Assembly (NCBI GenBank): GCA_043381765.1
Contig: JBHJMP010000058.1
Span: 1-27,769, forward strand
Direction: 5' to 3'
DNA: 27,769 nt
Source of the DNA: Collodictyon triciliatum
Taxonomy: Eukaryota; CRuMs
The notes under the pieces: model-generated
Told to the model about the DNA's origin: nothing
What the model saw: the letters and a program-made list of their open reading frames with translations, nothing else
Databases searched by the model: none
Program-made: the position numbers and the translations under genes
Part shown: positions 10,855 to 22,800 of the stretch, piece after piece
Layout of the letters: each line of letters opens with the position of its first letter
Position numbering within the stretch: position 1 is the first letter of the stretch

Positions 10855-11226
10855 CTACGTATTTTTCCAATTAAAATGAAAAGGAAATACCAAGCAAACA
10901 AAAAAAAAAGGAAGAAAAAGATTAGGTTGTTTAAATTATAACAACAATAAAAATCAACGATTTAGCACCAACTCGACTTTTGTGAAACTTGTAAAGATTG
11001 GCGTAAAATCATTCTTACTTATTTTCAAAGAAGGAAAAGGCGTCGGGGGGTTTTTTTGGACATCTCGCTTGCTCGCGACAACTTACTCTCGTGCTATTGG
11101 CAGAGCTAACAAGGACGCGCCTCAACATGAAACTCGAAAGATTCGGATACGCATAGATTGTGGCATACAGGTGCGATACCTCTTTCTATCATTACCTTTC
11201 CAGATAAATAAAATTCCTACTTTTCA
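10855..11226. other. Unresolved stretch upstream of the ARH1-like exons
   Basis: It has a minus-strand pyrimidine-rich tract (10855-10950) that looks like an intron 3' end, and a GC-richer block at 11040-11180 that looks coding. On the minus strand this block ends in a canonical GTAAGT donor (exon end 11097). A weak match to the ARH1 middle region is possible there, but I cannot thread it to the confirmed exons. Confidence 0.35.
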
Positions 11227-11328
11227 CAATACAATACAATACAATACAATACAATACAATACAATACAATACAATACAATACAATACAATACAATACAAT
11301 ACAATACAATACAATACAATACAATACA
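11227..11328. repeat. (ACAAT)n array truncated by the assembly gap
   Basis: About 20 perfect ACAAT units run directly into the N block, so the array is longer than shown. The NTIQY and YCIVL peptides predicted across it are artefacts. Confidence 0.96.
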
Positions 11329-11963
11329 NNNNNNNNNNNNNNNNNNNNNNNNNNNNNNNNNNNNNNNNNNNNNNNNNNNNNNNNNNNNNNNNNNNNNNNN
11401 NNNNNNNNNNNNNNNNNNNNNNNNNNNNNNNNNNNNNNNNNNNNNNNNNNNNNNNNNNNNNNNNNNNNNNNNNNNNNNNNNNNNNNNNNNNNNNNNNNNN
11501 NNNNNNNNNNNNNNNNNNNNNNNNNNNNNNNNNNNNNNNNNNNNNNNNNNNNNNNNNNNNNNNNNNNNNNNNNNNNNNNNNNNNNNNNNNNNNNNNNNNN
11601 NNNNNNNNNNNNNNNNNNNNNNNNNNNNNNNNNNNNNNNNNNNNNNNNNNNNNNNNNNNNNNNNNNNNNNNNNNNNNNNNNNNNNNNNNNNNNNNNNNNN
11701 NNNNNNNNNNNNNNNNNNNNNNNNNNNNNNNNNNNNNNNNNNNNNNNNNNNNNNNNNNNNNNNNNNNNNNNNNNNNNNNNNNNNNNNNNNNNNNNNNNNN
11801 NNNNNNNNNNNNNNNNNNNNNNNNNNNNNNNNNNNNNNNNNNNNNNNNNNNNNNNNNNNNNNNNNNNNNNNNNNNNNNNNNNNNNNNNNNNNNNNNNNNN
11901 NNNNNNNNNNNNNNNNNNNNNNNNNNNNNNNNNNNNNNNNNNNNNNNNNNNNNNNNNNNNNNN
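11329..11963. other. Assembly gap of 635 N
   Basis: No sequence is available. The odd, non-placeholder length suggests an estimated gap. The left edge is a pentanucleotide repeat and the right edge is a homopolymer C run, both hard to assemble. Missing ARH1 exons may lie here. Confidence 0.99.
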
Positions 11964-11969
11964 TGACCA

Positions 11970-11988
11970 CCCCCCCCCCCCCCCCCCC
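11970..11988. repeat. C19 homopolymer at the gap edge
   Basis: A run of 19 cytosines starts six bases after the N block. It is striking in an AT-rich window and may be genuine G/C-tract DNA or a sequencing or assembly artefact at the gap border. Confidence 0.9.
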
Positions 11989-12309
11989 TCAGACAATCCA
12001 TGGATTTGGCTAGTATTGATATACCCACAATACTTTACCCTTCTTACCATAAATAAAGCTACCTCTTCTATCATTTTTTTTCTTTTTTGCTTTCTTTAAA
12101 CGTGTCATTACTCATTTAAATTTCTGTACAGACGAATTCTTCATACTTTTAATATACACCCAAAATGCGGGCTAGCAATGACCCTAGTCCTTTTCCCACC
12201 AAACCACTAATTTTTCATTTATCTTCTTTGTCAGAATACAGGCTACAATTAACTCACTATTATTTCCCCATTAGTTTATTCAACCGGAAAGCTGACGTGA
12301 TGAGTGTGT
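11989..12309. other. Spacer downstream of the LRR-pseudokinase gene
   Basis: No convincing gene is seen. On the minus strand an AATAAA-type polyadenylation signal lies at 12275-12280, about 30 nt past the stop codon of the LRR-pseudokinase gene. The plus-strand frame at 12165-12359 partly overlaps that gene's coding exon in antisense and looks like a shadow. Confidence 0.5.
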
Positions 12310-12510
12310 TTAACGTAGTTTTCTCTTTTCAAGTGCAATCAATTCAAGTATCTTTCTGATGTAAGTCATAGGGAGAAGGAACGGATGGTCCAACAGCTCT
12401 TCCTCCGTCAGACTCATAAACTCCTGACCAGATATACGTTCCTCTCTTATGACATCCAGAATCGTGGAGGAGAAGCAAAGGTCATTTAAATGATAATGCA
12501 GCTCATCATG
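12310..12510 (-). other. SAM-like domain of the LRR-pseudokinase protein
   Basis: The last roughly 62 residues show the SAM pattern: a helix ending HYHLNDLCF, a central ERISGQEFMSLTEEELL turn, and a final helix YIRKILELIALEK. SAM domains typically mediate homo- or hetero-oligomerisation, which would suit a catalytically inactive scaffold. The assignment is by motif pattern only. Confidence 0.7.
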
Positions 12511-15243
12511 AGTCATCGACCAAATTGCTTTTGTCTGTGAATGCGATGGCTGCAGCAGGAAACCAGAACCTGATTTCATGTCAAAAAGCTGCGAATAGAT
12601 TTGCATGGCTGTTGGGCGTCGCGCAGGGTGAAAAGAGCAGCAATCAGCAATCATCCGGGATAGCTTAATTGGACATGCTTCATGAATAACTGGGGTGATT
12701 CCGCTCTTTTTTAGACGAATCAATTCCTGGGGTGAACATGTGTCGTGCGGCCGCTTACCTGACGTCATGCTCCAAACCACTAAGCCGAACGAATATATGT
12801 CACCGGATGAAGAAATATCCTCCGAACCAAACAACTCTGGTGCGCAGTAGTATATTGAATCTGTGTAGTAATGTTCCTTTTGAAACACCTTTCTTGCTAA
12901 AGTCAAGCCAAAGTCACAAATCTTCACAATATTATCGCTCAGCAAGACATTCTCTGGGGTCAATCGCCCGTGATAGATTGGAGGGATATTTTGGTGCAGG
13001 TAATTTAACCCTTTTGTAATCTGAATAGCATAATCGATAGTGGTATCGATGCTTAGGGTACCTTTACTAGTTATGAATTGCCACAAATTACCATACTCTT
13101 CATATTCCATCATGCAAATAATGCTTTTGTCTCTTTGTCTGATTGAAAGAATACGGCGTATATTTGGATGAATAAGTTTTGTTAAAGGATGGAGCTGTCT
13201 GGTAAGCTCCGCATACTCACTCGTTTCAGATAAAACATCGACACCTAAAATCCTAATGGTGAGAGGCTTGTTGCGGTTAAAAAGAGCCTTCATAGTGATT
13301 CCCAAAGAACTATCCCCTAGTTCTTCTATGTGGCTACTATTAGAACGTAGGTGTATTTCAAGCTCCTCATAGGCAATATTTTCCTCGTTATCTATAAATA
13401 TTTGATAAATAGGGGCGGAGTTGTCCCTTTAGCGTGGAGATGAATTGAAGTGTAACTTATAGCGATATTTAAAAGTGATTGATATATTGAACCTGGGTTT
13501 AAAAGAGCCTCAGTTATTTCAACAGGTTGGTGCAATTCCTCGGCTTTCAAAAGTTCATCTAACTCGGATACCTGATTTATGAATGTGAAACAAAAGAAAA
13601 AAAAGAAACAATTATGAATCATTTGACATAAATGCCTTAAAATGTATTTCACTTTGTTTTATTTTTAAAGGTATGAAACCACCCAACAATCTTTAAGCAC
13701 ACCAAACATCTGGCTTGATATAATGTAGCTTTCTTATATAAATGTGGGTTATTAGCATGTGATATTTAAGAAACTAACATTATCATATAGTGTTAGTCGA
13801 TGTAATGACTCTGCAATAGTTCTCATCCAGTGAGGCTCAGGCTTCTCCTCGCTAGTCCAACAAGGCAGATGAGAAATTTGCCGGGGGGCAAATTTTATAA
13901 ACAAGACACCTTCTGGGTCTTCAATAACAAAACTCTGAAGACTTCTTAGGTGTGATATTTCGGCCGGAATGAACAAAATCTAGTTGTACGTAATTATCAG
14001 CATTACTTATCAAAAATTGAGACCAGGTACTCGATCTGTATCGAATTGATGACAGTATTGTGAGTGCGAAGAAAAGAAGATTGTCACATATATTTAAAAA
14101 AATGTGAATTGTCACACAAACCGGGTTGTTGCGAATACCAAGGAAGGTTAATTTTGTTAGGCATGATATACAACTTGGTAATTGTGATATCATATTATTT
14201 CTAATATTTAAAAAACCAATATTGACTAGAGAAGCAACTTCAGTGGGGAATGAGGACAGTTTGTTTTCATAGAAATTACAAGTTTTTAGGCCAAGCAAAA
14301 GCGAGATTCCATCTGGTATGACCGATATTTTATTTGAATATGCAGAAAGGCATGTTAGCTTGCTCAAGCATGAAAACGAAATGGGTATTTCTGATATGTG
14401 ATTATTATTCACGTCGAGCTCTTCTAAAGAGGTGAGACATGACATTCCACCTGGTATGCTTGTTATACTATTTTCTCCAATATGAAGTACCTTTAGGTTA
14501 ATCAAAGTAGAAATCGAGTCAGGTATAGACGACAATTTGCTCCCTGGGATTCTAAGCTCTTCCAGTAGAGTTAAATGACAGATTCCATCAGGAATCCTTG
14601 TTACTTGGGATTTTCCGGTGGAAAATGACCTCATATTTGCTAATCGTGAAATTCCGTCAGGGATCTCTGAAATTTTATTTTCAGTGATTATGAGTGATGT
14701 TAGTAGTGTCAAGCATGATATCCCTGGGGGCAATGATGATATACCACTCGGATGAATCAATATCCCTTCCATGTCAGTAAGCCGTGATATCTCTGCAGGT
14801 ATTGATGTTATCATCTCACCCCCAAAAATGATACCTTTCAATCGTTTCAAGGATGTTATTTCTTGTAAAGATGTGAGCTCGTTCTGATTTGCAATTAGGT
14901 ACTGAAGGTGTTTTAAACGGGATATTCGACTAGGTAAGGTGGAAATCCTGTTGTTGCACAAGTTTATGCTAACAAGACCGGTCAAATAAAATAATTCCTT
15001 AGGAAGCGCTGTCAAATGATTATCTTGCGCGTAAAAGACCTCAAGATTGGTTAGTTTAGATATCCAAGAAGGGATTGTGGTGATTTCATTCCCATGAACA
15101 TCCAAACTCTCAAGATCAAAGAATGAAGACATGCTGTCTGGAAGTGCAGTAAGGCCTCTGTTGTTGAGTTCTAGCTCCGTGCACAAGCAAAGTGGTTCTT
15201 CATTCGGCTCCCAAGCTGGACAGAATATTTCGACGTCTGCCAT
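12310..15243 (-). CDS. LRR - pseudokinase - SAM protein (4 exons)
   Basis: Probably an intracellular scaffold or sensor; no signal peptide or membrane segment is seen. Exons in transcript order: 15243-14122, 13979-13779, 13571-13493, 13391-12310 (827 aa). Residues about 24-395 are some fifteen 23-residue leucine-rich repeats of the L..L..L.I..N.I..IP..IS type. A short acidic linker follows. Residues about 490-750 form a kinase fold: glycine loop LGDSSLGI, CDFGLT, CAPELFG and DIYSFGLVVW are present. But the beta-3 lysine position reads TIRIL and the HRDLKPEN loop reads HGRLTPEN, so lysine and catalytic aspartate are both replaced. Residues about 766-827 look like a SAM domain (LNDLCFSST, ISGQEFMSLTEEELL). 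The third donor could alternatively lie about 37 nt further on. Exons 1 and 4 are unusually long for this locus. Confidence 0.85.
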
Positions 15244-15707
15244 CTTTTTGACTGCAACAAAAAAAAAAGATGAAGTAATATGGACATCAAATAATTGTCA
15301 ATAAATAAACAAATAAACAAATGCTTTTGGTGTTCGTAGTCGATCATTCGGGTTCTATGAAAGGGTTTTGCTTGGTTTTCCTCACGTGAATGGGAATGGT
15401 GGTTATATGTTGAGGACTACGAGGCAACTTCAGATCCATAGTTTAAAAGCGTGTGGTGCAATAAGGAACAACAATATCAAAAAGTTTGTGGTCTAATTCA
15501 TTAGATGTGGAGATTATATAATTTTGTTTTTAGAGAAACACATAGCCCAGCAGACATGTCTAATGCTAAAGATTACTTTATTCGTATGAATATATGATAT
15601 AGTACGTTGTCACAAGGCATCTCAGCTTATGTTGAGACATGAGGGGGTGAGTACACCGACACCCGTGGGTGGTGTTCTTTTCTAAAAATTATCAGGTAGA
15701 AGTAGCT

Positions 15708-15708
<1 letters not shown>

Positions 15709-15759
<51 letters not shown>
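15709..15759. repeat. T51 homopolymer
   Basis: An uninterrupted run of 51 thymines, read as poly-A on the minus strand. It directly abuts GC-richer sequence (GGCCCGCTCTATCTCACACG), which could mark the 3' end of a minus-oriented retroposed element. No element body was identified. Confidence 0.9.
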
Positions 15760-15760
<1 letters not shown>

Positions 15761-16562
15761 GCCCGCTCTATCTCACACGGCCTTGAGATATCTGGACATA
15801 AAAAAAAACGAAATAAAATTAATTCCATCTCGCAGGTGCCACTGACCCGACGTCAGCAACGAGGCCTTACAAGTATTTTGAGATGAAATTGAGATGTTAC
15901 AATTTTAAGGTGTCATCCTATTTGCAAATGAAAGAAATTCAGGGAAAAAAAATCGACATAAAACCAAAGGAACAGAAGTTTGCAATAGTTTGGTTGTGGG
16001 ACAAATACTGATTTAGTTGACAGGATTAGCAGGAAAATATTCTGCACCCAACGAATGATTCAATTTTTACTTTTCATAGACCCTTTCACGCTCCTCACAT
16101 GTTTCATAGCAAGTAATTCACCCCAGATAAGGAACGCAGCCGTTTTTGTGATAGCGCGATGACCCAAAAGATTCCGTGCCCATCATTTGAGAAAGCAAAA
16201 GCCGATGGCGTGCAAGATAGGACGAGGCACCGTGGCGTGAGTGTGGCAGGTCTGGGCAAATCCAGAAAATAAATCATGCCAATTAAGGAAATCTAATGCG
16301 GAAAATATTTTTCATCGTTGCGACTCACGGGCGGCCAAACTTCTCTGCGGAAAAGAAACCAATCGAGCATAAATCCGTATCGCTCTTGGTCGTTTGGGAG
16401 AGAGTTCTCCAATGATCGAAGAAGGCAAAAGCGAGATAATGCTTCACGAACTTGACTTTTGTGTCTTTGCCTCTCTGCTGTGTGCCTTTATTGATTAGTT
16501 CAGTGTATTTTACCGAGGTTCGGCTTCACAAAGTATGATCAACTGCACATGGAAGGGTAAAC

Positions 16563-16581
16563 CTCGTTAAGCATTAACGAG
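16563..16581. promoter_or_regulatory. Perfect inverted repeat upstream of the BRWD gene
   Basis: CTCGTTAA and TTAACGAG are separated by GCA: an 8-bp perfect inverted repeat with a 3-base centre, about 260 bp before the predicted BRWD start. It could be a dimeric transcription-factor site. This is inferred from symmetry alone. Confidence 0.35.
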
Positions 16582-16840
16582 AAAGAAGACAAAGAAACGA
16601 ATTGGAGAGAGGGGCTTGCCCAAAGTTTATAATATTAGGAACTGTTTTTTTTTCTTTTATTTTCAAGAGTTATTAGTATGATAAACTGCGAAAAAAAAAT
16701 CCAGATTCGAATAAACGCTGCAGTTCAGAAGGGATTCGTCTTAACTGCAGAAGGGGTTCTGTGTGTTACTTCCAAGAAGATAGCGACCCAGCACTGGGGC
16801 AGTTGATAGGTTATTTTCATCGGGGCAAAGAAGAATCGGA

Positions 16841-19800
16841 ATGGATGATGACCTTTCAAGAAGATTGAACAGGCTGACAAAGAGCGAGCCTAGCTGTGAG
16901 CGTTTATTTTCTCCCTGTATATTCCTATGCAGTTTTGAATGAAATGTGTTTCTTTATTTAGGGATGATTTACGCTGTCAATCTTATGATTACACTCTTAC
17001 ATACTTTCATACTTATTTATTGACTCTATTTATAAATCATTTTCCTCATGGAAGCTCATCTTGTCACAAAGCCAATTCCCAAGGACGATACGGATGTTTA
17101 CTTTTTGGTGGCACATTTTCTTTGTAATGGTCCATTCGATTCGATCGGTAGACAGCTTATCGAAATGTTGGACCGATACAAGGCCATCCCACACCGAATC
17201 GATTGGAGAACTGGCAGGAAAATCAAAGAGACCTTTTCCAGCTTTGTTTGTAATCTGATTCGCTTTTTCTAATAATATATACATGTCTAGTTTCTAAAAA
17301 ATTTTATTTGCTAAAATATCACTCGTATTTTTCTCTCGTTTTTTTTTTGTTCAGTCAAAGCTTCACCCAGAAATTAATCATCGGACTCTCCCTCTTCTTC
17401 TGGAGTACATGTCACATTCCTCTGCATCGAATGCGTGTGTAAAATCTGACGTGACATCCAAACCTGTACCGCAGAATGGAATTCTATGGCACGCAGACCA
17501 AGCGTCATTGACTTCAAGTGCAGCGTCATTTCACAAACCAGAAGAGCCAGCTACCCAGCACGAACGAATTCCTTTACTCAACATTGCTTCCATGGCCCAG
17601 AGGATTCTAAAACCCACAAAATATCTGCTATCCGTCCCGCAAAAGAGACCCGTGAGAAATATTTGTAAGGATTTTTTTTATTATTATTTTTGTGAATTAG
17701 CAATCTTTCGAACGATTATATGGTTATTAAAGACAATACACGTCAAGCCAACTTAACTCGTTAGAAACTCAATAAAGTGAAAAATTATGAAATAGTCGTA
17801 CTCTTTTATGTGAGGGATTGTATGCCAACAAGATGAATGTAACATATGAAATATTTTAGTTCTCCGGCAAATGCGTCAAAACCTTGGCCTTTCGTTGTTA
17901 TTAGAGGAGCATCCAAAGTATTTTGTATACAAATACATCCGACAGGTATTCACATTATGTAACTTTATCAAACGGTATTTACTACCATTGTGAGAATGGA
18001 GTTTTCCTCCAAGAATCCCAAGTACTACAATATTTGAGATGGTATCAATATTCAATATGATTCATATATTCACTAATAGTTAAAAAAGCTGTGTGGTCAC
18101 GTTTTACCTGTTTATTGCTCAATATTTGACAGATCAGGGAATATATTTTTCACAGTACGTCTTCTATTGTAAATGGGATTTAACAACGTGTCCATTTTGA
18201 TTTGATTTTATACTATACCTACCAGAAAGATCTAAACTGAGAAAATATTCCGCAAGGAATTTACTAGAGAAGAGTTTCCAAAAATTAGCTACATTTTTAC
18301 AGATAATTCACTAAAATATTTTTTTGCAGGGCGCAGATGATCAGATAATCAAATCTTGGTCTACCAGGAGTGGTTCGTTAATCAGATCGTTTCGAGGCAT
18401 CAAAGTCTGATTTACATGATTCTTATGTCAATTTAATTGTGCCAATAAATTCAATTAATTCTTTACCGATGAATATATAATTATGACTATCAATTACATT
18501 TTTTTTTAAAAAAAGAACAACAAAGCCCCTGGAATTTGAAGATTTTAGTTTATCAATATATCAAGAGTAACTTTTGGATTTGTAATTATATGAAAAGGGT
18601 GAAATCACAATTCTATGTGTAAATTCTTCAAACACACTACTGGCCACGGGTTCGGTTAGTGGTCAGGTTCGAATATGGAGGATTCGTGATGGAGTGCCAA
18701 TATCCGTTTTCTACTGCCATAACGGACAAGTGCTTCTTACGTTTTTTTTTTTAAAATTTTTTAAAACGATATGATTATTGATGCTTAAGATAACTCGGGA
18801 TACACATTTTTCGTATTCTAATTGTTATTATTATTATTATTATTATTTTTTTTTAAAAAAAAGGTATCGTTCCTAGCTTTCTCCCCTTTGGATGAAAATA
18901 TTTTAATTTCGTCAGCTTGGGATGGATATGTATACTGTTACTCAATCGACCAGGACGGATTGTCTGAAAACGGAACCTTCGAAGTAATTCTAACCATTCA
19001 ATAGTGTTAGGATGCTAAATCTTAGTACTCTTTTCACGTTCATTTTTCCTTCTTTTTTTTTTTTATCTTCCCTTTTGTCCAAAGTATCATAATTTTTATC
19101 TACACCTTCTAAATCATAGTATGGAGTCTTGATTGATGTCCCTCGAGTCGGCGGCCGTGTCGTTAAGGTCAGGGCTAGGCTAAGATTTCCAACGATATTA
19201 TATTTTTCTTTTGTCTCTATAAAATGGCGGACAGAATGAAAAGAAAAGAAAAGAAAAGAAAAGAAAAGAAAAGAAAAGAAAAGAAAAGAAAAGAAAAGAA
19301 AAGAAAAGAAAAGAAAAGAAAAGAAAAGAAAAGAAAAGAAGTCTATTTCTTGATTACATACAATTCGGTGATGTGATTGTTATTGAATTAATTTGTTTAC
19401 TGTTTATTCTGACTGTTGTTTACAACCTTAGATTGAATCCGCAGCTATATCACAATGTGGGCTCCATGTCATCGCGGGTGGTTCAGACGGCGCCGTTTAT
19501 GTCAGATCTCGCAAATCGATGGAATCTGTGTGGGAAAATATGTTCTCGATTCAATGCCACAATTCCGTCATTAAGCACATATTTTTCGAGCGGTTTGGAG
19601 CAAGATTTCTCACTGGGTAACTCATTACCCGATTGAATTTTATCTACCATAACATTACAATTTAAAACGGAGCTCTGTTCCATTTCCCCCACAAAATCAT
19701 TGTTGATACATATGATTGCGTAAAATAATAATGTTTCATTTATTTGGACAAAAGGTCTGGCGATGGGACAGTGCGTGTGTGGGATTTGAGTGAGCCAGGA

Positions 19801-22800
19801 AGAGGAACTCAAATTGGAACATGTGAATTTATACCCATATGCATATCCAGACTGTAGTAAATGAAACATTAATAATAATGCACACAAGAAAAATAACAAA
19901 TAGCATTATCACAAAAAAAAATACTCTGTAGTGGAGATAAAAACTACTGGAACGAAAAAAACAATCGATTCTGTTTGTTGGTCTCTTAGCGGAGAGTTTA
20001 TCATATGCTCAACAGCAACGGTTATTCAGGTTTCTATCATCATATTAACACAATATTTTCGAGGGATTTGTAGAAATTCATCCTTAACATTACCACTTTA
20101 TTTTTTATCTTTATATCATTTTATCTTAATGTATGCGCAGTTTACGCATTTATATATTTCTCTCTTCATAAATTACACACTGACACCAATAATCACTCAG
20201 ATTTGGGATGTTTACTCCAGCAAAAAAATTCATCAGCTCTCTGGCCATACACAACCTGTGCATGTGATTCAGCCGGTGCCTAGTGACCAGAATACCATCG
20301 TGACAGCTGGATATGACGGCAAAATCATTTTCTGGGATTTGCGCTCCGGCTCATCTATCAGGGGTTTGCTTCCCATGAGTTAAACAAATGTGCTTTCAAT
20401 ACATATTGCATTATTCCACAATTTCTGAGTTACTACAACTCCTCCCGTATTTGAAAGGGAAAGTGTACCAGCTCCATGATAATTCTTCATCCATTATCAA
20501 ACCTAAATATCTTTCACGCTTCCTTTCAACACGATTTCTAGTGATTTCGACTGGTGACTTCGAGATTCTTGAATTGTCCTTCTCAGCTGATGGTATCTAT
20601 TTTTTCTTTAATAATCTTCTCAAAACTGTATTGGAAGCTTCTTATTTAATTTACTTTCGATTGCTCTCCCATTCAAATGGATTAATATTGATTCTACAGG
20701 GAACTTTTTTCTCGTCGGAGATAAAGGAGGATACACAACCTTATATGGGACAGGAGTGTCTGACCGCTACAATCACGTTCCTTGTGAACAGTTCCTTGAA
20801 TCAGATTACGCTCCTTTGGTTTGGGATGCAAGGGGTTGGGTTCACGACCAACGCACTCAGGTTAACTTAAACAAATACCTCGGTCTGATTTGTAATGAAA
20901 TTTGTTGACTGTACAAGCAAAACTCATCCTGCAATCTTCAAAGCTCCCCCCTCATCTCGTTCCCCAAGGAGAATTGCGTGACCGCACTGGACAACCTTAT
21001 GGGGGAACAATTTACAATCCTGGATATTTAGAGGAAACTATAGAGTCTTTGCAACAGTACTACTCACACTAATTTTCCTGTCTTTACTAATAGCCTGTGG
21101 TGTACTTTTTTTTTTCATATGTGAAATGAAATAATTCCCTATATGCTTTTCATACACTCATTTGCTTATTATACACACAGAATTCAAGAGATGAACCAAG
21201 TAGCACAGCCAGAACCTCAACTGCCGGTAATATGACATTTAAAATATACGAACTCTGTTCTACGATATCTAATCTTCCTTTGATGCACGAGTTGTTGCTT
21301 AAACATCTCATAATTCAATATGACCAAGAAATTTATCATGCTTAGTTTCAATTAAAACCCCTATTTTTGTACTTGATAATTTATACAAACGCAAATCATC
21401 CCTTTTCTTCTCACATAGACCCCTCCAGCACAATCGGATACATCGAGTGATGAAAGGTCTTTTTCTTGTCTTTTGTAATTTAGGATGATTGTTTAAGGAT
21501 TATTTTGAGCATAACCATGGTTATAATTATTACTACTATTATTACACCTATGAAATAAAAATAAAAATAATAAAATAAGTTAATTAATATGCAATTTCGC
21601 CTTGCATGGATATGTTGACGCATGTAGCCCCACATTCAGCGACTCCTCAAGCGAGGATGATAACTACCATCAATCCGGTGACATAAAACCTGCAAGTATG
21701 GATTACACCATAAATACTCATACTTTATTCACTCTGTAGCCAGAGAGAGAATATTTACGAGAGGTCATCTGAAATGTAATTATTCAATAATCTAATTGTT
21801 GGACGGATATATAGGACGAGTCCGAACACGTCTATTTCGACAAAGGCGCATTCAGAATAATTCCCAGACAGATGACCTTTCCGAAGGAAGTGACATGTCG
21901 AATCAGAAACACAATCCAGTAGATTTGGACGAAGATGAAGAGGCTGCATCTGACTCCCAGGAACACAGCAACGATGAACATGATGATGAATCTCAATCAT
22001 ACGAAAATGATTATATTCATATGGAGGATAGCCATATACGGACCGGATATAAGCGAAATTCAGATTCAGAGGATGATTACCACAACCGAAACGAACAGAG
22101 TCATGTTGTTGGACAAAGCAAACATTCTGGGAGGCTCATTGTGAGGCCGAGTAGATACGACTCTGACGAAGTGGATATTCACTTGGAAGACAATCCTGTA
22201 GACCTTGAAAGAAATATGCGCGTCAGTTCCAGAAAAGCAACAAGTCGGCGACAAACCCACATCAGTCCACAGTCAGGTTCTTCTTTTTATTCATTCCATT
22301 TCGCTCTATTGAAATGAAAAAAGTGTGTCCGACTATATTATTCGATTACATTGTTCCCAGAGTTGCTCAGTTTTGCGTCTGATTTTTTTCAGACTCCTCT
22401 TATTGAGTCATATTCATGATTTATCGCAGCATCAACCAAGAAATCAGGGCGCAAAGAAAGGAAAAGCTCGCACCAACAAAGTAATTCAAGCACACCAGAG
22501 GATGTAAAATCAAAGAGGAGCGCATCAGTGCATTCGAATGACCGGGAACTGCGCAACCGTTCGGGAAGTGAGCGATTCTACCAAAGCGTTATTTATTTAT
22601 TATAATCATGTGGTTTTTGTTGTAATTGTTGCTTTGATTTTCTATGTATCGGTTGACTTCACTGTCGCGGTATTCTCTCTTCAAGTATTTGTTGGTCATT
22701 ATGCTCTGATATTATGTAAATGGAGGAAATTTCATGCTTGGTAACCGGAAAACACACACATACACAGGCAAACCAACAAAACCAAATAAAGCGTCACCAG

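Larger units (their letters stand above)
15244..16840. promoter_or_regulatory. 1.6 kb divergent intergenic region between the LRR-pseudokinase and BRWD genes
   Basis: No frame of coding character was found on either strand. The region holds a T51 run (15709-15759), a short CACCCGTGGGTG palindrome near 15660, a 19-bp perfect inverted repeat (16563-16581) and several GC-richer patches (16120-16280, 16320-16450). It must contain the promoters of both flanking genes, but no defined core elements are recognisable. Confidence 0.5.

Noticed and set aside
10982-12074. Long frames on both strands across the second N gap
   Set aside because: Most of their length is N plus (ACAAT)n and a C19 run, so the openness is an artefact of undefined sequence.
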